Origin: an uncultured Pelagibacteraceae bacterium
GTDB taxonomy: Bacteria > Pseudomonadota > Alphaproteobacteria > Pelagibacterales > Pelagibacteraceae
Length of the DNA: 64,000 nt
Reading direction: 5' to 3'
Assembly (NCBI GenBank): GCA_902624535.1
Contig: CACNYF010000001.1
Span: 1-64,000, forward strand
A model generated the notes under the pieces. It had not been told where the DNA came from, ran no database searches, and saw nothing but the letters and a program-made list of their open reading frames with translations. Within the stretch, counting starts at the first letter, position 1. Every line of letters starts with the position of its first letter. The translations under genes and the position numbers were made by a program. Shown in pieces: positions 1 through 9,037 of this stretch.

Positions 1-438
1 AATAATTCCTAAAGATTGAATTGGATTTTTTTTTAATCCATAAATAGTTAATGCACAAATAAATCTTGCCTTAATTTTTTTTGACTTCCAGTTTTTATCT
101 TTTTTTGATAGCTTTTGATATACTTTGGAAATTGCTAAATTAAAATCACCTTTTTTTCCACCCCATCTTGCTGAATAAATACCTGGTTGATTATTTAGCA
201 ACTCAATTTCAAGCCCAGAATCATCTGATATGCAAATTTTATTTGTTTTTTTTGAAAAATACTTAGCTTTGATTAATGAATTTTTAAGAAATGTATCTCC
301 ATTTTCTTTAGGGCTTTTGAGCCCGTAGTCCTTTGGAGAGGTAATAACATAGTATTTGGGCAATAAATCTTTTATTTCTTTTATTTTTCCCTTGTTATTT
401 GACCCTACAACAATTTCTATATTTTTTTTTTTTAACAT
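1..438 (-). CDS. rdgB: RdgB/HAM1 family non-canonical purine NTP pyrophosphatase, C-terminus cut by window edge (alternative in-frame start at 450)
   Basis: Reverse-strand translation MLKKKNIEIVVGSNNKGKIKEIKDLL...ISDDSGLEIELLNNQPGIYSARWGG; SDDSGLE and PGIYSARW motifs typical of RdgB/HAM1. Not in ORF track because no stop in window. Confidence 0.9.
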   Translation of the reverse strand, partial: MLKKKNIEIVVGSNNKGKIKEIKDLLPKYYVITSPKDYGLKSPKENGDTFLKNSLIKAKYFSKKTNKICISDDSGLEIELLNNQPGIYSARWGGKKGDFNLAISKVYQKLSKKDKNWKSKKIKARFICALTIYGLKKNPIQSLGII

Positions 439-474
439 CTGGAATTTCATGAAATTCTTACCATATAGGCTTTA

Positions 475-1113
475 ATGGAAAAAGAAGAAACACAAAGTAA
501 AGATGATCAAAATCTAAACGATGAAAACTCAGAGCTTAATATAGATAAAGAGGCTCCAGAAGAGAATGAAAAAAAAGACGAAAATGAGCAACTTTCGCCT
601 GAAGACGAAATTGCAAATCTTAAAGATAAAGTTGCTAGAACATTTGCTGAAATGGAAAACCAGAGAAGAAGGTTTGAAAAAGAGAAAGACGAAGCTTTTG
701 AATATGGTGGTTTCTCATTTGCAAGGGAAACACTTAATCTCCTAGATAATTTAGAAAGATCAAAACAAACTCTGGAAAGTGATGAAACTATAAAAGATAA
801 AGACACATTAAAAAAATTGATAGAGCATATTAATATTATTAATAAAGATATGATTTCAATCTTCAAAAAAAATAATATTGAGCCAATTAAAGCAATTAAT
901 GAAAAACTAGATCCAAATTTACATCAGGCCATGATGGAAGTTGAAGATGATACCAAAGATCAAGGAACAATTGTTCAAGAAATTCAAAAAGGTTTTATGA
1001 TGAAGGATAGGTTGTTGAGACCTTCATTGGTAGCTGTATCTAAAAAAAAAGTTGAAGAGAAACAGAATGACCAAAAAAACCAAGAAAATCAGGAAAAAGA
1101 GGCAAAAAATTAA
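475..1113 (+). CDS. grpE: Nucleotide exchange factor GrpE
   Basis: Acidic coiled-coil N-terminus, EMENQRRRFEKEKDEAFEYGG and LHQAMMEVEDD...GTIVQEIQKGFMMKDRLLRPSLVAVSK; upstream of dnaK. Confidence 0.96.
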   Translation: MEKEETQSKDDQNLNDENSELNIDKEAPEENEKKDENEQLSPEDEIANLKDKVARTFAEMENQRRRFEKEKDEAFEYGGFSFARETLNLLDNLERSKQTLESDETIKDKDTLKKLIEHINIINKDMISIFKKNNIEPIKAINEKLDPNLHQAMMEVEDDTKDQGTIVQEIQKGFMMKDRLLRPSLVAVSKKKVEEKQNDQKNQENQEKEAKN

Positions 1114-1174
1114 TTATTTATTATGGTTGTAGTTGTAAAATTAGCACTTATATGAGCATCAAACAGGACAGATT

Positions 1175-3097
1175 ATGAGCAAAGTAATAGGAATAGATTT
1201 AGGAACAACCAATTCTTGTGTAGCCGTTATGGAGGGAACGCAAGCAAAGGTTTTAGAAAATGCTGAAGGAGCAAGAACAACTCCTTCTGTTGTTGCATTT
1301 ACTGATGAAGGAGAAAAATTAATAGGTCAACCTGCAAAAAGACAAGCTGTTACAAATCCTGAAAATACAATATTTGCAGTTAAAAGATTAATTGGAAGAA
1401 ATTTTGATGACCCAACAGTTAAAAAAGATGTAGAAACTGCTCCTTTTAAAATAGTTAATTCTGACAAAGGCGATGCATGGATTGAAGCAAAAGGCCAAAA
1501 ATATTCGCCATCTCAAATTTCAGCTTTCACACTTCAAAAAATGAAAGAAACAGCTGAAAAATATTTAGGTTCAGAAGTAAAACAAGCTGTTATAACTGTT
1601 CCAGCATATTTTAATGATGCTCAGAGACAAGCTACTAAAGATGCAGGTAAAATAGCTGGCCTAGAGGTTTTAAGAATTATAAATGAACCTACGGCAGCAT
1701 CTTTAGCTTACGGTTTAGATAAAAAAGCCAATAAAAAAATAGCCGTGTACGATCTAGGTGGTGGAACATTTGATGTTTCAATTTTAGAATTGGGTGATGG
1801 TGTATTCGAGGTAAAATCAACTAATGGTGATACATTTTTAGGCGGAGAAGATTTTGATAATGCTATTGTAGATTATTTACTCTCAGAATTTAAAAAAGAA
1901 AATGGTATTGATTTAAAATCAGATAAATTAGCCTTACAGAGATTAAAAGAAGCTGCAGAAAAAGCGAAAATAGAATTATCATCTGCAACACAAACTGAGA
2001 TAAATCTTCCATTTATTACTGCTGATAAAACTGGACCAAAACACATTAACTTGAAAATGACTAGAGCTAAATTAGAGGCATTAGTCGAAGATCTGATTTC
2101 AAGAACAATTCCACCATGCAAAACTGCTCTAAAAGATGCAGGCTTATCTGCAAGTGAAGTGGATGAAATTGTACTAGTTGGTGGTATGACTAGAATGCCG
2201 AAAGTTATAGAAGAAGTAAAAAATTTCTTTGGGAAAGATCCTAACAAATCTGTAAATCCTGATGAAGTTGTTGCTATGGGCGCAGCAATTCAAGCAGGTG
2301 TCTTACAAGGTGATGTAAAAGATGTATTACTTTTAGATGTAACTCCTTTGTCTTTGGGAATAGAAACATTGGGTGGTGTATCTACAAAATTAATTGATAA
2401 AAATACAACAATTCCAACAAAAAAAAGCCAAGTATTTTCAACTGCAGAAGACAATCAACCTGCTGTATCAATTAGAGTTCTTCAGGGTGAAAGAGAAATG
2501 GCATCAGATAACAAAGTTCTAGGAAATTTTGAATTAGTTGGCATAGCTCCAGCACCAAGGGGTGTTCCACAAATTGAGGTAACGTTTGATATTGATGCAA
2601 ATGGTATAGTTAATGTATCAGCTAAAGACAAAGGAACTGGTAAAGAACAAAAAATTCAAATTCAAGCATCAGGAGGATTAAGCGATGAAGAAATTAATCA
2701 AATGGTAAAAGATGCAGAGTCTAATAAAGAAGAAGATAAAAAGAAAAGAGAAGCTGTTGATGCAAGAAATCAAGCAGATACATTAATTCATTCAACTGAA
2801 AAAAATTTAAAAGAACATGGGAGTAAAGTTTCTGATGCAGATAAAAAAGCAATCGAAGATGCATCAGCAAATCTGAGAAATGCTCTTAAAGGAACTGACG
2901 TAGAAGAGATTAAGAAAAAAACACAAGATTTAGTTCAGGCATCTATGAAATTAGGTGAAGCGATCTATAAATCACAACAAAATGCAAAACCTGAAGATGC
3001 TACGAAAGACGCAAAGAAAGAAGATACGAAAGACGATAACGTTGTTGATGCAGATTTTGAAGAAGTAAAAGACGAGAATAAAGAAAAAAGCGCCTAA
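1175..3097 (+). CDS. dnaK: Chaperone DnaK (Hsp70)
   Basis: [21 protein letters not shown]..., full-length Hsp70 motifs. Confidence 0.99.
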   Translation: MSKVIGIDLGTTNSCVAVMEGTQAKVLENAEGARTTPSVVAFTDEGEKLIGQPAKRQAVTNPENTIFAVKRLIGRNFDDPTVKKDVETAPFKIVNSDKGDAWIEAKGQKYSPSQISAFTLQKMKETAEKYLGSEVKQAVITVPAYFNDAQRQATKDAGKIAGLEVLRIINEPTAASLAYGLDKKANKKIAVYDLGGGTFDVSILELGDGVFEVKSTNGDTFLGGEDFDNAIVDYLLSEFKKENGIDLKSDKLALQRLKEAAEKAKIELSSATQTEINLPFITADKTGPKHINLKMTRAKLEALVEDLISRTIPPCKTALKDAGLSASEVDEIVLVGGMTRMPKVIEEVKNFFGKDPNKSVNPDEVVAMGAAIQAGVLQGDVKDVLLLDVTPLSLGIETLGGVSTKLIDKNTTIPTKKSQVFSTAEDNQPAVSIRVLQGEREMASDNKVLGNFELVGIAPAPRGVPQIEVTFDIDANGIVNVSAKDKGTGKEQKIQIQASGGLSDEEINQMVKDAESNKEEDKKKREAVDARNQADTLIHSTEKNLKEHGSKVSDADKKAIEDASANLRNALKGTDVEEIKKKTQDLVQASMKLGEAIYKSQQNAKPEDATKDAKKEDTKDDNVVDADFEEVKDENKEKSA

Positions 3098-3125
3098 TAA
3101 AACAACTGTTTGTCTATAACATGTT

Positions 3126-4250
3126 ATGGCAAAAAGAGATTATTACGAAGTTTTGGGTGTAAACAAAAGTGCTTCTCCAGAACAAATAAAATCAGCTTAT
3201 AGAAAACTCGCAGTTAAACATCATCCAGATAAAAATAAAGGCGATAAAGGTGCTGAAGAAAAATTTAAAGAAGCATCTGAGGCTTATCACGTGCTCTCCA
3301 ATCCTGAAAGAAAGCAAAATTATGATAATTTTGGTCACGCAGCTTTCGAAAATGGAGGCGGTGGAAGAGGTGGTTTTGGAAATTTTGATTTTTCAAATCA
3401 TTTCTCTGATATTTTTGAAGACTTTTTTGGAGAAGGTTTTGGGGGAGGCCGTAGATCAAGGAGATCAAATAACAGGGGATCGGATTTAAGATATGATTTA
3501 TCAATATCTTTGGAAGAGGCCTTTTCAGGAAAGAAACAAGATATAAAATTTTCTACATCAGAAAAATGTGATACTTGTAGTGGTTCGGGTTCAAAACCTG
3601 GTCATCAAGCAGGAGTATGCTCGATGTGTGGTGGTCATGGTCAAGTTAGATCAAGCCAAGGTTTTTTTACAGTGCAACAAACATGTCCTCAATGTGCTGG
3701 TGCGGGAGAGGAAATTACTCATCCTTGCTCTAATTGTAATGGACAAGGTAAAAAACAGGCTTCAAAAAGATTATCTGTTACTATTCCAAAAGGAGTGGAT
3801 GATGGAACCAGAATTAGACTTTCAGGAAAAGGTGAAGCTGGATCAAGAGGCAGTAGTAATGGTGATTTATATTTATTCGTCAATGTTCATTCTCATGATT
3901 TATTTAAAAGATCTGATGAAAACTTATTTTTCGAGTGTCCGGTCTCAATAGCTGATGCTGCTCTAGGCACCTCGATTGAAATTCCAACAATTGATGGTGG
4001 TAAAGCTAAAATTAAAATTCCTGCTGGAACCCAAAGTGGTAAGCAATTCAGGTTAAAAGGTAAGGGTATGCCTTACATGAGAGGAAGTGATTTTGGAGAC
4101 CTTTATGTACAAGTAAATACTGAAGTTCCAATATCACTAAATAAAGAACAAAAAGAATTATTAGAAAAATTTAGAGAAATCGAAAATGAAAAATCTAATC
4201 CAAGTATTAAAAAGTTCTTTCAAAAGGCTAAAAGTTTCTGGAAAAACTAA
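3126..4250 (+). CDS. dnaJ: Chaperone DnaJ (J domain, G/F region, four CxxCxGxG zinc motifs)
   Basis: HPDKNKG HPD motif, [36 protein letters not shown]. Confidence 0.99.
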   Translation: MAKRDYYEVLGVNKSASPEQIKSAYRKLAVKHHPDKNKGDKGAEEKFKEASEAYHVLSNPERKQNYDNFGHAAFENGGGGRGGFGNFDFSNHFSDIFEDFFGEGFGGGRRSRRSNNRGSDLRYDLSISLEEAFSGKKQDIKFSTSEKCDTCSGSGSKPGHQAGVCSMCGGHGQVRSSQGFFTVQQTCPQCAGAGEEITHPCSNCNGQGKKQASKRLSVTIPKGVDDGTRIRLSGKGEAGSRGSSNGDLYLFVNVHSHDLFKRSDENLFFECPVSIADAALGTSIEIPTIDGGKAKIKIPAGTQSGKQFRLKGKGMPYMRGSDFGDLYVQVNTEVPISLNKEQKELLEKFREIENEKSNPSIKKFFQKAKSFWKN

Positions 4251-4277
4251 TCAATAGTGCTAATCTAAATCCTTACA

Positions 4278-5054
4278 ATGGGTAAAATTAATATAGCCAT
4301 AACAGGTTGCATGGGAAGAATGGGCCAACAACTCATAAAATCTGCTATTAAAGACAAGTCAACTAAATTAGTTGCTCTTACTGAAAATAGATCCATTCAT
4401 AAAAAAATTAGTGGGATTAAACCTGAATTAAATACTGAAAAAGCTCTTAACAAGGCAAATGTAATTATAGATTTCACAATACCAAAATGTACATTCGAAG
4501 TTTTAAAAATAGCTTCAAAACTAAAGAAAAAAGTAGTTATTGGCACAACAGGTTTTACAAAAAAAGAAGAGGATTTAATAAAGAAGTTTTCAAAAAAAAT
4601 TCCAATTTTAAAAGCTGGAAATATGAGTCTTGGTATTAATTTGCTAATGTACCTTACTGAAATCGCATCTGCATCACTGGGAAGTAATTATTTGTGTAAA
4701 GTTTTTGAAGTTCATCACAAACACAAGAAAGATCATCCTTCTGGAACAGCTTTGATGCTTGGAAGGGGAATTGCTGTTGGAAAAAATAAAGACTTTTATA
4801 AAATGATGGGAAAAAGATACTTAAATAAGAAAAAATTTCCTTACGGAAAGAAAATTAATTTCAATTCAATTAGAAAAGGTGAGATTATAGGAGAACACGA
4901 AGTTGCTTTTTCAAGCGGAAAAGAAATTATAAAACTAAATCATGAGGCTTTCGACAGAGCTTTATATTCAGAAGGAGCAATAACTGCTGCTAAATGGCTA
5001 ATAAATAAAAAACCAGGACTTTATTCAATGAGAAATCTTCTGAATTTCAAATAA
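4278..5054 (+). CDS. dapB: 4-hydroxy-tetrahydrodipicolinate reductase
   Basis: INIAITGCMGRMGQ N-terminus, EVHHKHKKDHPSGTAL motif. Confidence 0.96.
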   Translation: MGKINIAITGCMGRMGQQLIKSAIKDKSTKLVALTENRSIHKKISGIKPELNTEKALNKANVIIDFTIPKCTFEVLKIASKLKKKVVIGTTGFTKKEEDLIKKFSKKIPILKAGNMSLGINLLMYLTEIASASLGSNYLCKVFEVHHKHKKDHPSGTALMLGRGIAVGKNKDFYKMMGKRYLNKKKFPYGKKINFNSIRKGEIIGEHEVAFSSGKEIIKLNHEAFDRALYSEGAITAAKWLINKKPGLYSMRNLLNFK

Positions 5055-5707
5055 TGAATGAAATACAGAGAGCCAAAATAGTTTTAAAGATTCTTAATAA
5101 AACTTATCCGACAACGCCCATACCATTAAAGCATAGAAATATATTTACACTTTTAATATCAGTACTACTTTCAGCTCAATGTACAGATGTAAATGTTAAT
5201 AATGTTACAAAAAATATTTATCCTAAATACAATAAACCTAAGCATTTTGTAAAACTTGGAAGAAAGAAAATAGAAAAATTGATAAAAAGCATAGGCATTT
5301 TTAGAATTAAAGCAAAGAGCGTTTATAATCTTTCAAAGACTTTAGTGGAAAAATATAATGGTAGGGTTCCAAAAACTTTTGAGGAGTTAGAGGAACTGCC
5401 TGGAGTAGGGCATAAGACAGCAAGTGTAGTTATGTCCCAAGGTTTTGGATATCCTGCATTTCCGATAGATACTCATATACACAGACTTGCTCAACGTTGG
5501 GGTTTAACTAATGGAAAAAATGTTGTCCAAACAGAAGAAGATTTAAAGCGTTTATTTCCAAAAAAAAATTGGAATAAACTTCATCTTCAAATAATTTATT
5601 ATGGAAGGGAATATTGTAAAGCGAGAGAGTGTTACGGTATTTCTTGTAAAATTTGTACATCTTGTTATCCTAAAAGAAAAAGACCAATTAAAACAAAGAA
5701 AGCATAA
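5054..5707 (+). CDS. nth: Endonuclease III
   Basis: LLISVLLSAQCTDVNVN, ELPGVGHKTASVV HhH, C-terminal Cys cluster (CKARECYGISCKICTSC). Confidence 0.96.
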   Translation: MNEIQRAKIVLKILNKTYPTTPIPLKHRNIFTLLISVLLSAQCTDVNVNNVTKNIYPKYNKPKHFVKLGRKKIEKLIKSIGIFRIKAKSVYNLSKTLVEKYNGRVPKTFEELEELPGVGHKTASVVMSQGFGYPAFPIDTHIHRLAQRWGLTNGKNVVQTEEDLKRLFPKKNWNKLHLQIIYYGREYCKARECYGISCKICTSCYPKRKRPIKTKKA

Positions 5708-5708
5708 G

Positions 5709-6638
5709 ATGAAAATTCTAGGAATTGGAAACGCAATTGTAGATGTAATTTGTAAAGTTGACGAAAAATTTATTGAAAAAAATAAATTAACAAAAGGTAC
5801 AATGAAGCTGATTTTTGATGATAAAGAATTTCATTCTTTGATGACTGATCTTAAAATTGAAAAAACTATATCAGGAGGGTCGGTTGCTAATTCTATTGTA
5901 GGACTTTCACAACTGGGAAATGAAGTAGGTTTTATAGGTAAAGTAAGTGATGACGATTTGGGCGCTAAATATGAAAATGGATTAAAATCTGAAAATGTTC
6001 AATATTTTTACTTAAAAAAGAAAGAAGAATTGCCGACAGGAACATGTTTAATATTGGTAACACCTGATTCAGAAAGAACCATGTGTACATTTTTAGGTAC
6101 AGCAGGAAAAATTAATGAAAACGATGTAGATGCAAAAATTATAAAACAGTCTGAAATGATATTTTTAGAAGGCTATTTGTGGGACGAAGGTGAGCCTAAA
6201 AAAGCTTTTGAAAAAGCTATTAATAATGCAAAAAAAGTTGCCATGTCTCTATCTGATCAATTTTGTGTTGATAGACATAAGTCTCATTTCTTTGAATTAG
6301 TTAAAAATAAGTTAGATATTACTTTTGCAAATGAGCAAGAGGTAATGTCATTAATTGATGCTAAGAATTTTGAAGAAGTGATTGAGTTTGGAAAAAATTT
6401 AAACAAACAATTAGTTATAACAAGAGGAGATAAAGGAGCAATATTAATAAATGGTAGTGATGTGATTGAAAATGGGATTGAGAAGAGTCTTGATATAAAA
6501 GACCTTACTGGTGCTGGAGATTTATTCGCTGCTGGATTTTTACATGGATATTTAAACAATTATAGTAATATTGATTGTTTGAATAAAGGTAGAGAAATGT
6601 CATCCAAAATAATTCAACAAATTGGTGCTAGGCTTTAA
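5709..6638 (+). CDS. PfkB-family sugar/nucleoside kinase (adenosine kinase-like)
   Basis: MKILGIGNAIVDVICKV..., SGGSVANSIVGLSQLG, DLTGAGDLFAAGFLHG. ORF-track start 5601 overlaps nth by >100 bp; ATG 5709 preferred. Confidence 0.9.
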   Translation: MKILGIGNAIVDVICKVDEKFIEKNKLTKGTMKLIFDDKEFHSLMTDLKIEKTISGGSVANSIVGLSQLGNEVGFIGKVSDDDLGAKYENGLKSENVQYFYLKKKEELPTGTCLILVTPDSERTMCTFLGTAGKINENDVDAKIIKQSEMIFLEGYLWDEGEPKKAFEKAINNAKKVAMSLSDQFCVDRHKSHFFELVKNKLDITFANEQEVMSLIDAKNFEEVIEFGKNLNKQLVITRGDKGAILINGSDVIENGIEKSLDIKDLTGAGDLFAAGFLHGYLNNYSNIDCLNKGREMSSKIIQQIGARL

Positions 6639-6744
6639 TATTTTTTCTATTATAACTACCTTTCCCTTTTTTAGCCTTTATAATTCTAGGTTTATACTTT
6701 CTTGTAAAAAGCTCTTTGGCATGAATATTTTTTTTTTTAAGCAT
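6628..6744 (-). CDS. arfA: Putative ArfA-like alternative ribosome-rescue factor (38 aa)
   Basis: Reverse-strand ORF MLKKKNIHAKELFTRKYKPRIIKAKKGKGSYNRKNIKA; KKGKGSYxRK core and A-x-LFxxRxxKxR spacing match ArfA; ATG overlaps the stop of the upstream regulator. Confidence 0.65.
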   Translation of the reverse strand: MLKKKNIHAKELFTRKYKPRIIKAKKGKGSYNRKNIKA

Positions 6745-7300
6745 TTAATTTGTAACCATCTTTAAGACTAGTAATAAACAATTTGTCTCTAAACTTTTTT
6801 TCGATTTTTTTTCTTAACCTGTATATGTGAGTTTCAACCGTGTGTGTTTCTAGTTTGGACTTATGATCCCAAACTTCTTTTTGTAAATCGGTTATAGGCA
6901 CTGGATTTTTTGATTTATTTAAAAAAACAACAATCTTAGCTTCTTTTTCAGTCAATGGTAACTTTTCAGAATTTCTATTCATTACTCTAGAGTTTAAATT
7001 TATAATATACTTTCCTATTTTAATATTATTCTGCTCATTAAATTTGTGCTTTAAAAAATTAATATTAATTATCTCGACCAATTTTATTATATTAATTGGA
7101 TACTCTTTTATATTGATTTGATTATTTAATTTAGATTTTTTTTCTCCAGAAATAATTAGAAAATTTTTGTCGTTTTGTATTTCATCAATTTTGCTTATAT
7201 TACCTAACATTATTTTAAAATTAAAGTGATCTTCAAGCTCCATTAAAATGTTAAATAATACATCAAATTTGTATATTATTAATGTTTGTTGATCTAACAT
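6737..7300 (-). CDS. OmpR-type winged-helix transcriptional regulator with degenerate receiver-like N-terminus (ORF extends to 7318)
   Basis: C-terminus LTEKEAKIVVFLNKSKNPVPITDLQKEVWDHKSKLETHTVETHIYRLRKKIEKKF...GYKLNA is a Trans_reg_C domain. Confidence 0.8.
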   Translation of the reverse strand: MLDQQTLIIYKFDVLFNILMELEDHFNFKIMLGNISKIDEIQNDKNFLIISGEKKSKLNNQINIKEYPINIIKLVEIININFLKHKFNEQNNIKIGKYIINLNSRVMNRNSEKLPLTEKEAKIVVFLNKSKNPVPITDLQKEVWDHKSKLETHTVETHIYRLRKKIEKKFRDKLFITSLKDGYKLNA

Positions 7301-7311
7301 AAACATACAAT

Positions 7312-7806
7312 ATGACAATTGTAGTAAAAAATAAAGATACTCTTATTTATGACGATTTTATATTCAAATGTTGCGTAGGAAAATATGGTTTTACTAAAAA
7401 AAAAATTGAAGGAGATAAGAAGACACCAATTGGAAAATTTTCTCTGGAGTATATTTATTATAGATCTGATAAAAAAAACAAACCTAATACTAAGTTAAAA
7501 TCATTAAAAATAAAAAAAAATATGAGATGGTGTAATGATGTTAAATCAAAAAAAAATTATAATAAACTTATTAGAAAAAAAACAAAATTAAGATGTGAAA
7601 AACTTTTAAGGCATGACTATAAATATGATTATTTATTGCCCATAAAATTCAATTGGAATAAAACTAAAATTGGAAATGGAAGTGCTATTTTTATTCATCT
7701 AACAAAAAATTATAAACCTACAGCAGGATGCATAGGCATATCAGAAAAAGATTTTCTAATATTAATAAAGTTAATTAATAAAAATACAAAAATAAAAATT
7801 CTTTAG
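7312..7806 (+). CDS. L,D-transpeptidase (YkuD) family protein
   Basis: GDKKTPIGKFSL and GSAIFIHLTKNYKPTAGCIGIS catalytic H...GCIGI motif. Confidence 0.85.
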   Translation: MTIVVKNKDTLIYDDFIFKCCVGKYGFTKKKIEGDKKTPIGKFSLEYIYYRSDKKNKPNTKLKSLKIKKNMRWCNDVKSKKNYNKLIRKKTKLRCEKLLRHDYKYDYLLPIKFNWNKTKIGNGSAIFIHLTKNYKPTAGCIGISEKDFLILIKLINKNTKIKIL

Positions 7807-8465
7807 TATCTTTGACCAAATATTTCTGATCCTATTCTAACAAAAGTAGAATCATATTTTATTGCACTTATATAATCTGCTGACATTCCCATACTTAATT
7901 CTTTTAATCCAATTTTTTTGTTTAATTCTTGCATTCTCAAAAAATATTTTGTGCTATCCTGATTAAAAGGAGGTATGCACATTAGACCTACTATATTTAA
8001 ATTAAGATCTTTACAGTATTTATAAAAATCAAATAATTCTTCTTCAAGAATACCAGATTTTTGTTTTTCTTTTCCTAAATTGACTTGAATAAAAATTTTT
8101 GTTTCCATATTTTGCTCTTTTAGCTGATAGGAAATTTTGTCAGCAAGTTTCTTGCTATCTAATGAGTGAATGTAATCAAATATTCGAACAGCAAGTTTGA
8201 CTTTATTAGTTTGCAAGCCACCTATCAAATGTAATTTAATATTTTTATTTTTGTTTTTTATATTAGTCCATTTTTCTATTGCTTCTTGAACTTTATTTTC
8301 GCCATAATCTAGATGACCATGATCAATTAATGGCATTATATGATCAATTTTAAATGTTTTTGAAACAGCAATTATTTTTGGAGATACAATTGTTTTTTTT
8401 ACATTTTGTAGATTTGTATTAATATTTTCTTTAATCTTAAGTAAATTTTTTATTGTAACATGCAT
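7803..8465 (-). CDS. YggS/PLPBP family pyridoxal phosphate-binding protein
   Basis: IIAVSKTF, DYGENKVQEA, HLIGGLQTNKVK, GLMCIPPF, LSMGMSADYISAIKYDSTFVRIGSEIFGQR. Confidence 0.93.
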   Translation of the reverse strand: MHVTIKNLLKIKENINTNLQNVKKTIVSPKIIAVSKTFKIDHIMPLIDHGHLDYGENKVQEAIEKWTNIKNKNKNIKLHLIGGLQTNKVKLAVRIFDYIHSLDSKKLADKISYQLKEQNMETKIFIQVNLGKEKQKSGILEEELFDFYKYCKDLNLNIVGLMCIPPFNQDSTKYFLRMQELNKKIGLKELSMGMSADYISAIKYDSTFVRIGSEIFGQRY

Positions 8466-8987
8466 AATACTTTTCCAAATAAATTTTATTTTATAAATAC
8501 TTTTAAAAAAAATAATATTGATAAATTAAATGTTAATACAGGAGTAATTTTCAGAAATTATAACAAAAAAGTAAGTATTTATGAAATTATTCAAATAAAA
8601 AAATACTGTAAAAAAAGAGGTTTAAAATTTTTTTTATCAAATAATTTTAAGTTGGCTATTAAACTTGACTTGGATGGCAGCTATATACCTGCGTTTAATC
8701 AAAGCTTAAGGCACCTTAATTACAAAACTAAATCATCTTTTATTATCATGGGATCTGCTCATAATGTTAAAGAAATAAGAAAAAAAGAGGCTCAAAGAGC
8801 AAAATTTATTTTTATCTCGTCAATTTTTAAGAAAAATAAAAATTATTTAGGATTGTATAGATTTAGACTTCTCTCTAAATTAACAAACAAAAGTGTTATA
8901 GCTCTTGGTGGTATTTCAAAATTAAACCAAAAAAAAATTAGATTGTTAGACTGCTCTGGAATAGGTGGAATATCTTATTTTGAGTAA
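8460..8987 (+). CDS. Thiamine phosphate synthase/TenI family protein (divergent)
   Basis: ALGGISKLNQKKIRLLDCSGIGGISYF C-terminus; IMGSAHNVKEIRKKEAQRAKFIFISSIFKKNK resembles ThiE/TenI barrel motifs. Confidence 0.65.
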   Translation: MHNTFPNKFYFINTFKKNNIDKLNVNTGVIFRNYNKKVSIYEIIQIKKYCKKRGLKFFLSNNFKLAIKLDLDGSYIPAFNQSLRHLNYKTKSSFIIMGSAHNVKEIRKKEAQRAKFIFISSIFKKNKNYLGLYRFRLLSKLTNKSVIALGGISKLNQKKIRLLDCSGIGGISYFE

Positions 8988-9017
8988 AAAAAAAGGCCCC
9001 AAAAAAGGGGCCCTTTT
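8987..9017 (-). terminator. Intrinsic terminator: GGCCCC-aaaaaa-GGGGCC stem with T-tract on minus strand (for porin); weaker T-run on plus strand, so probably bidirectional
   Basis: aaaaaaaaGGCCCCaaaaaaGGGGCCctttt at 8987-9017 between convergent genes. Confidence 0.9.
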
Positions 9018-9037
9018 AAATAGTTTATTTTTGCAAA

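Noticed and set aside
507-866. 119-aa minus-strand ORF antisense to grpE
   Set aside because: Shadow ORF of the AT-rich grpE coding sequence (Ser/Phe-rich low-complexity translation)
1134-1160. TTAGCACTTATATGAGCATC upstream of dnaK as a CIRCE element
   Set aside because: Second arm does not match GAGTGCTAA; only a half-site-like similarity
1873-2247. 124-aa minus-strand ORF inside dnaK
   Set aside because: Antisense to a certain Hsp70 gene, no family resemblance
3250-3951. Alternative-frame ORFs within dnaJ (3250-3489 +, 3265-3504 -, 3568-3951 +)
   Set aside because: Frame-shifted translations of dnaJ
5601-5708. N-terminal extension of the PfkB kinase ORF
   Set aside because: Overlaps the nth C-terminus in another frame; family homology begins at MKILGIGNA (5709)
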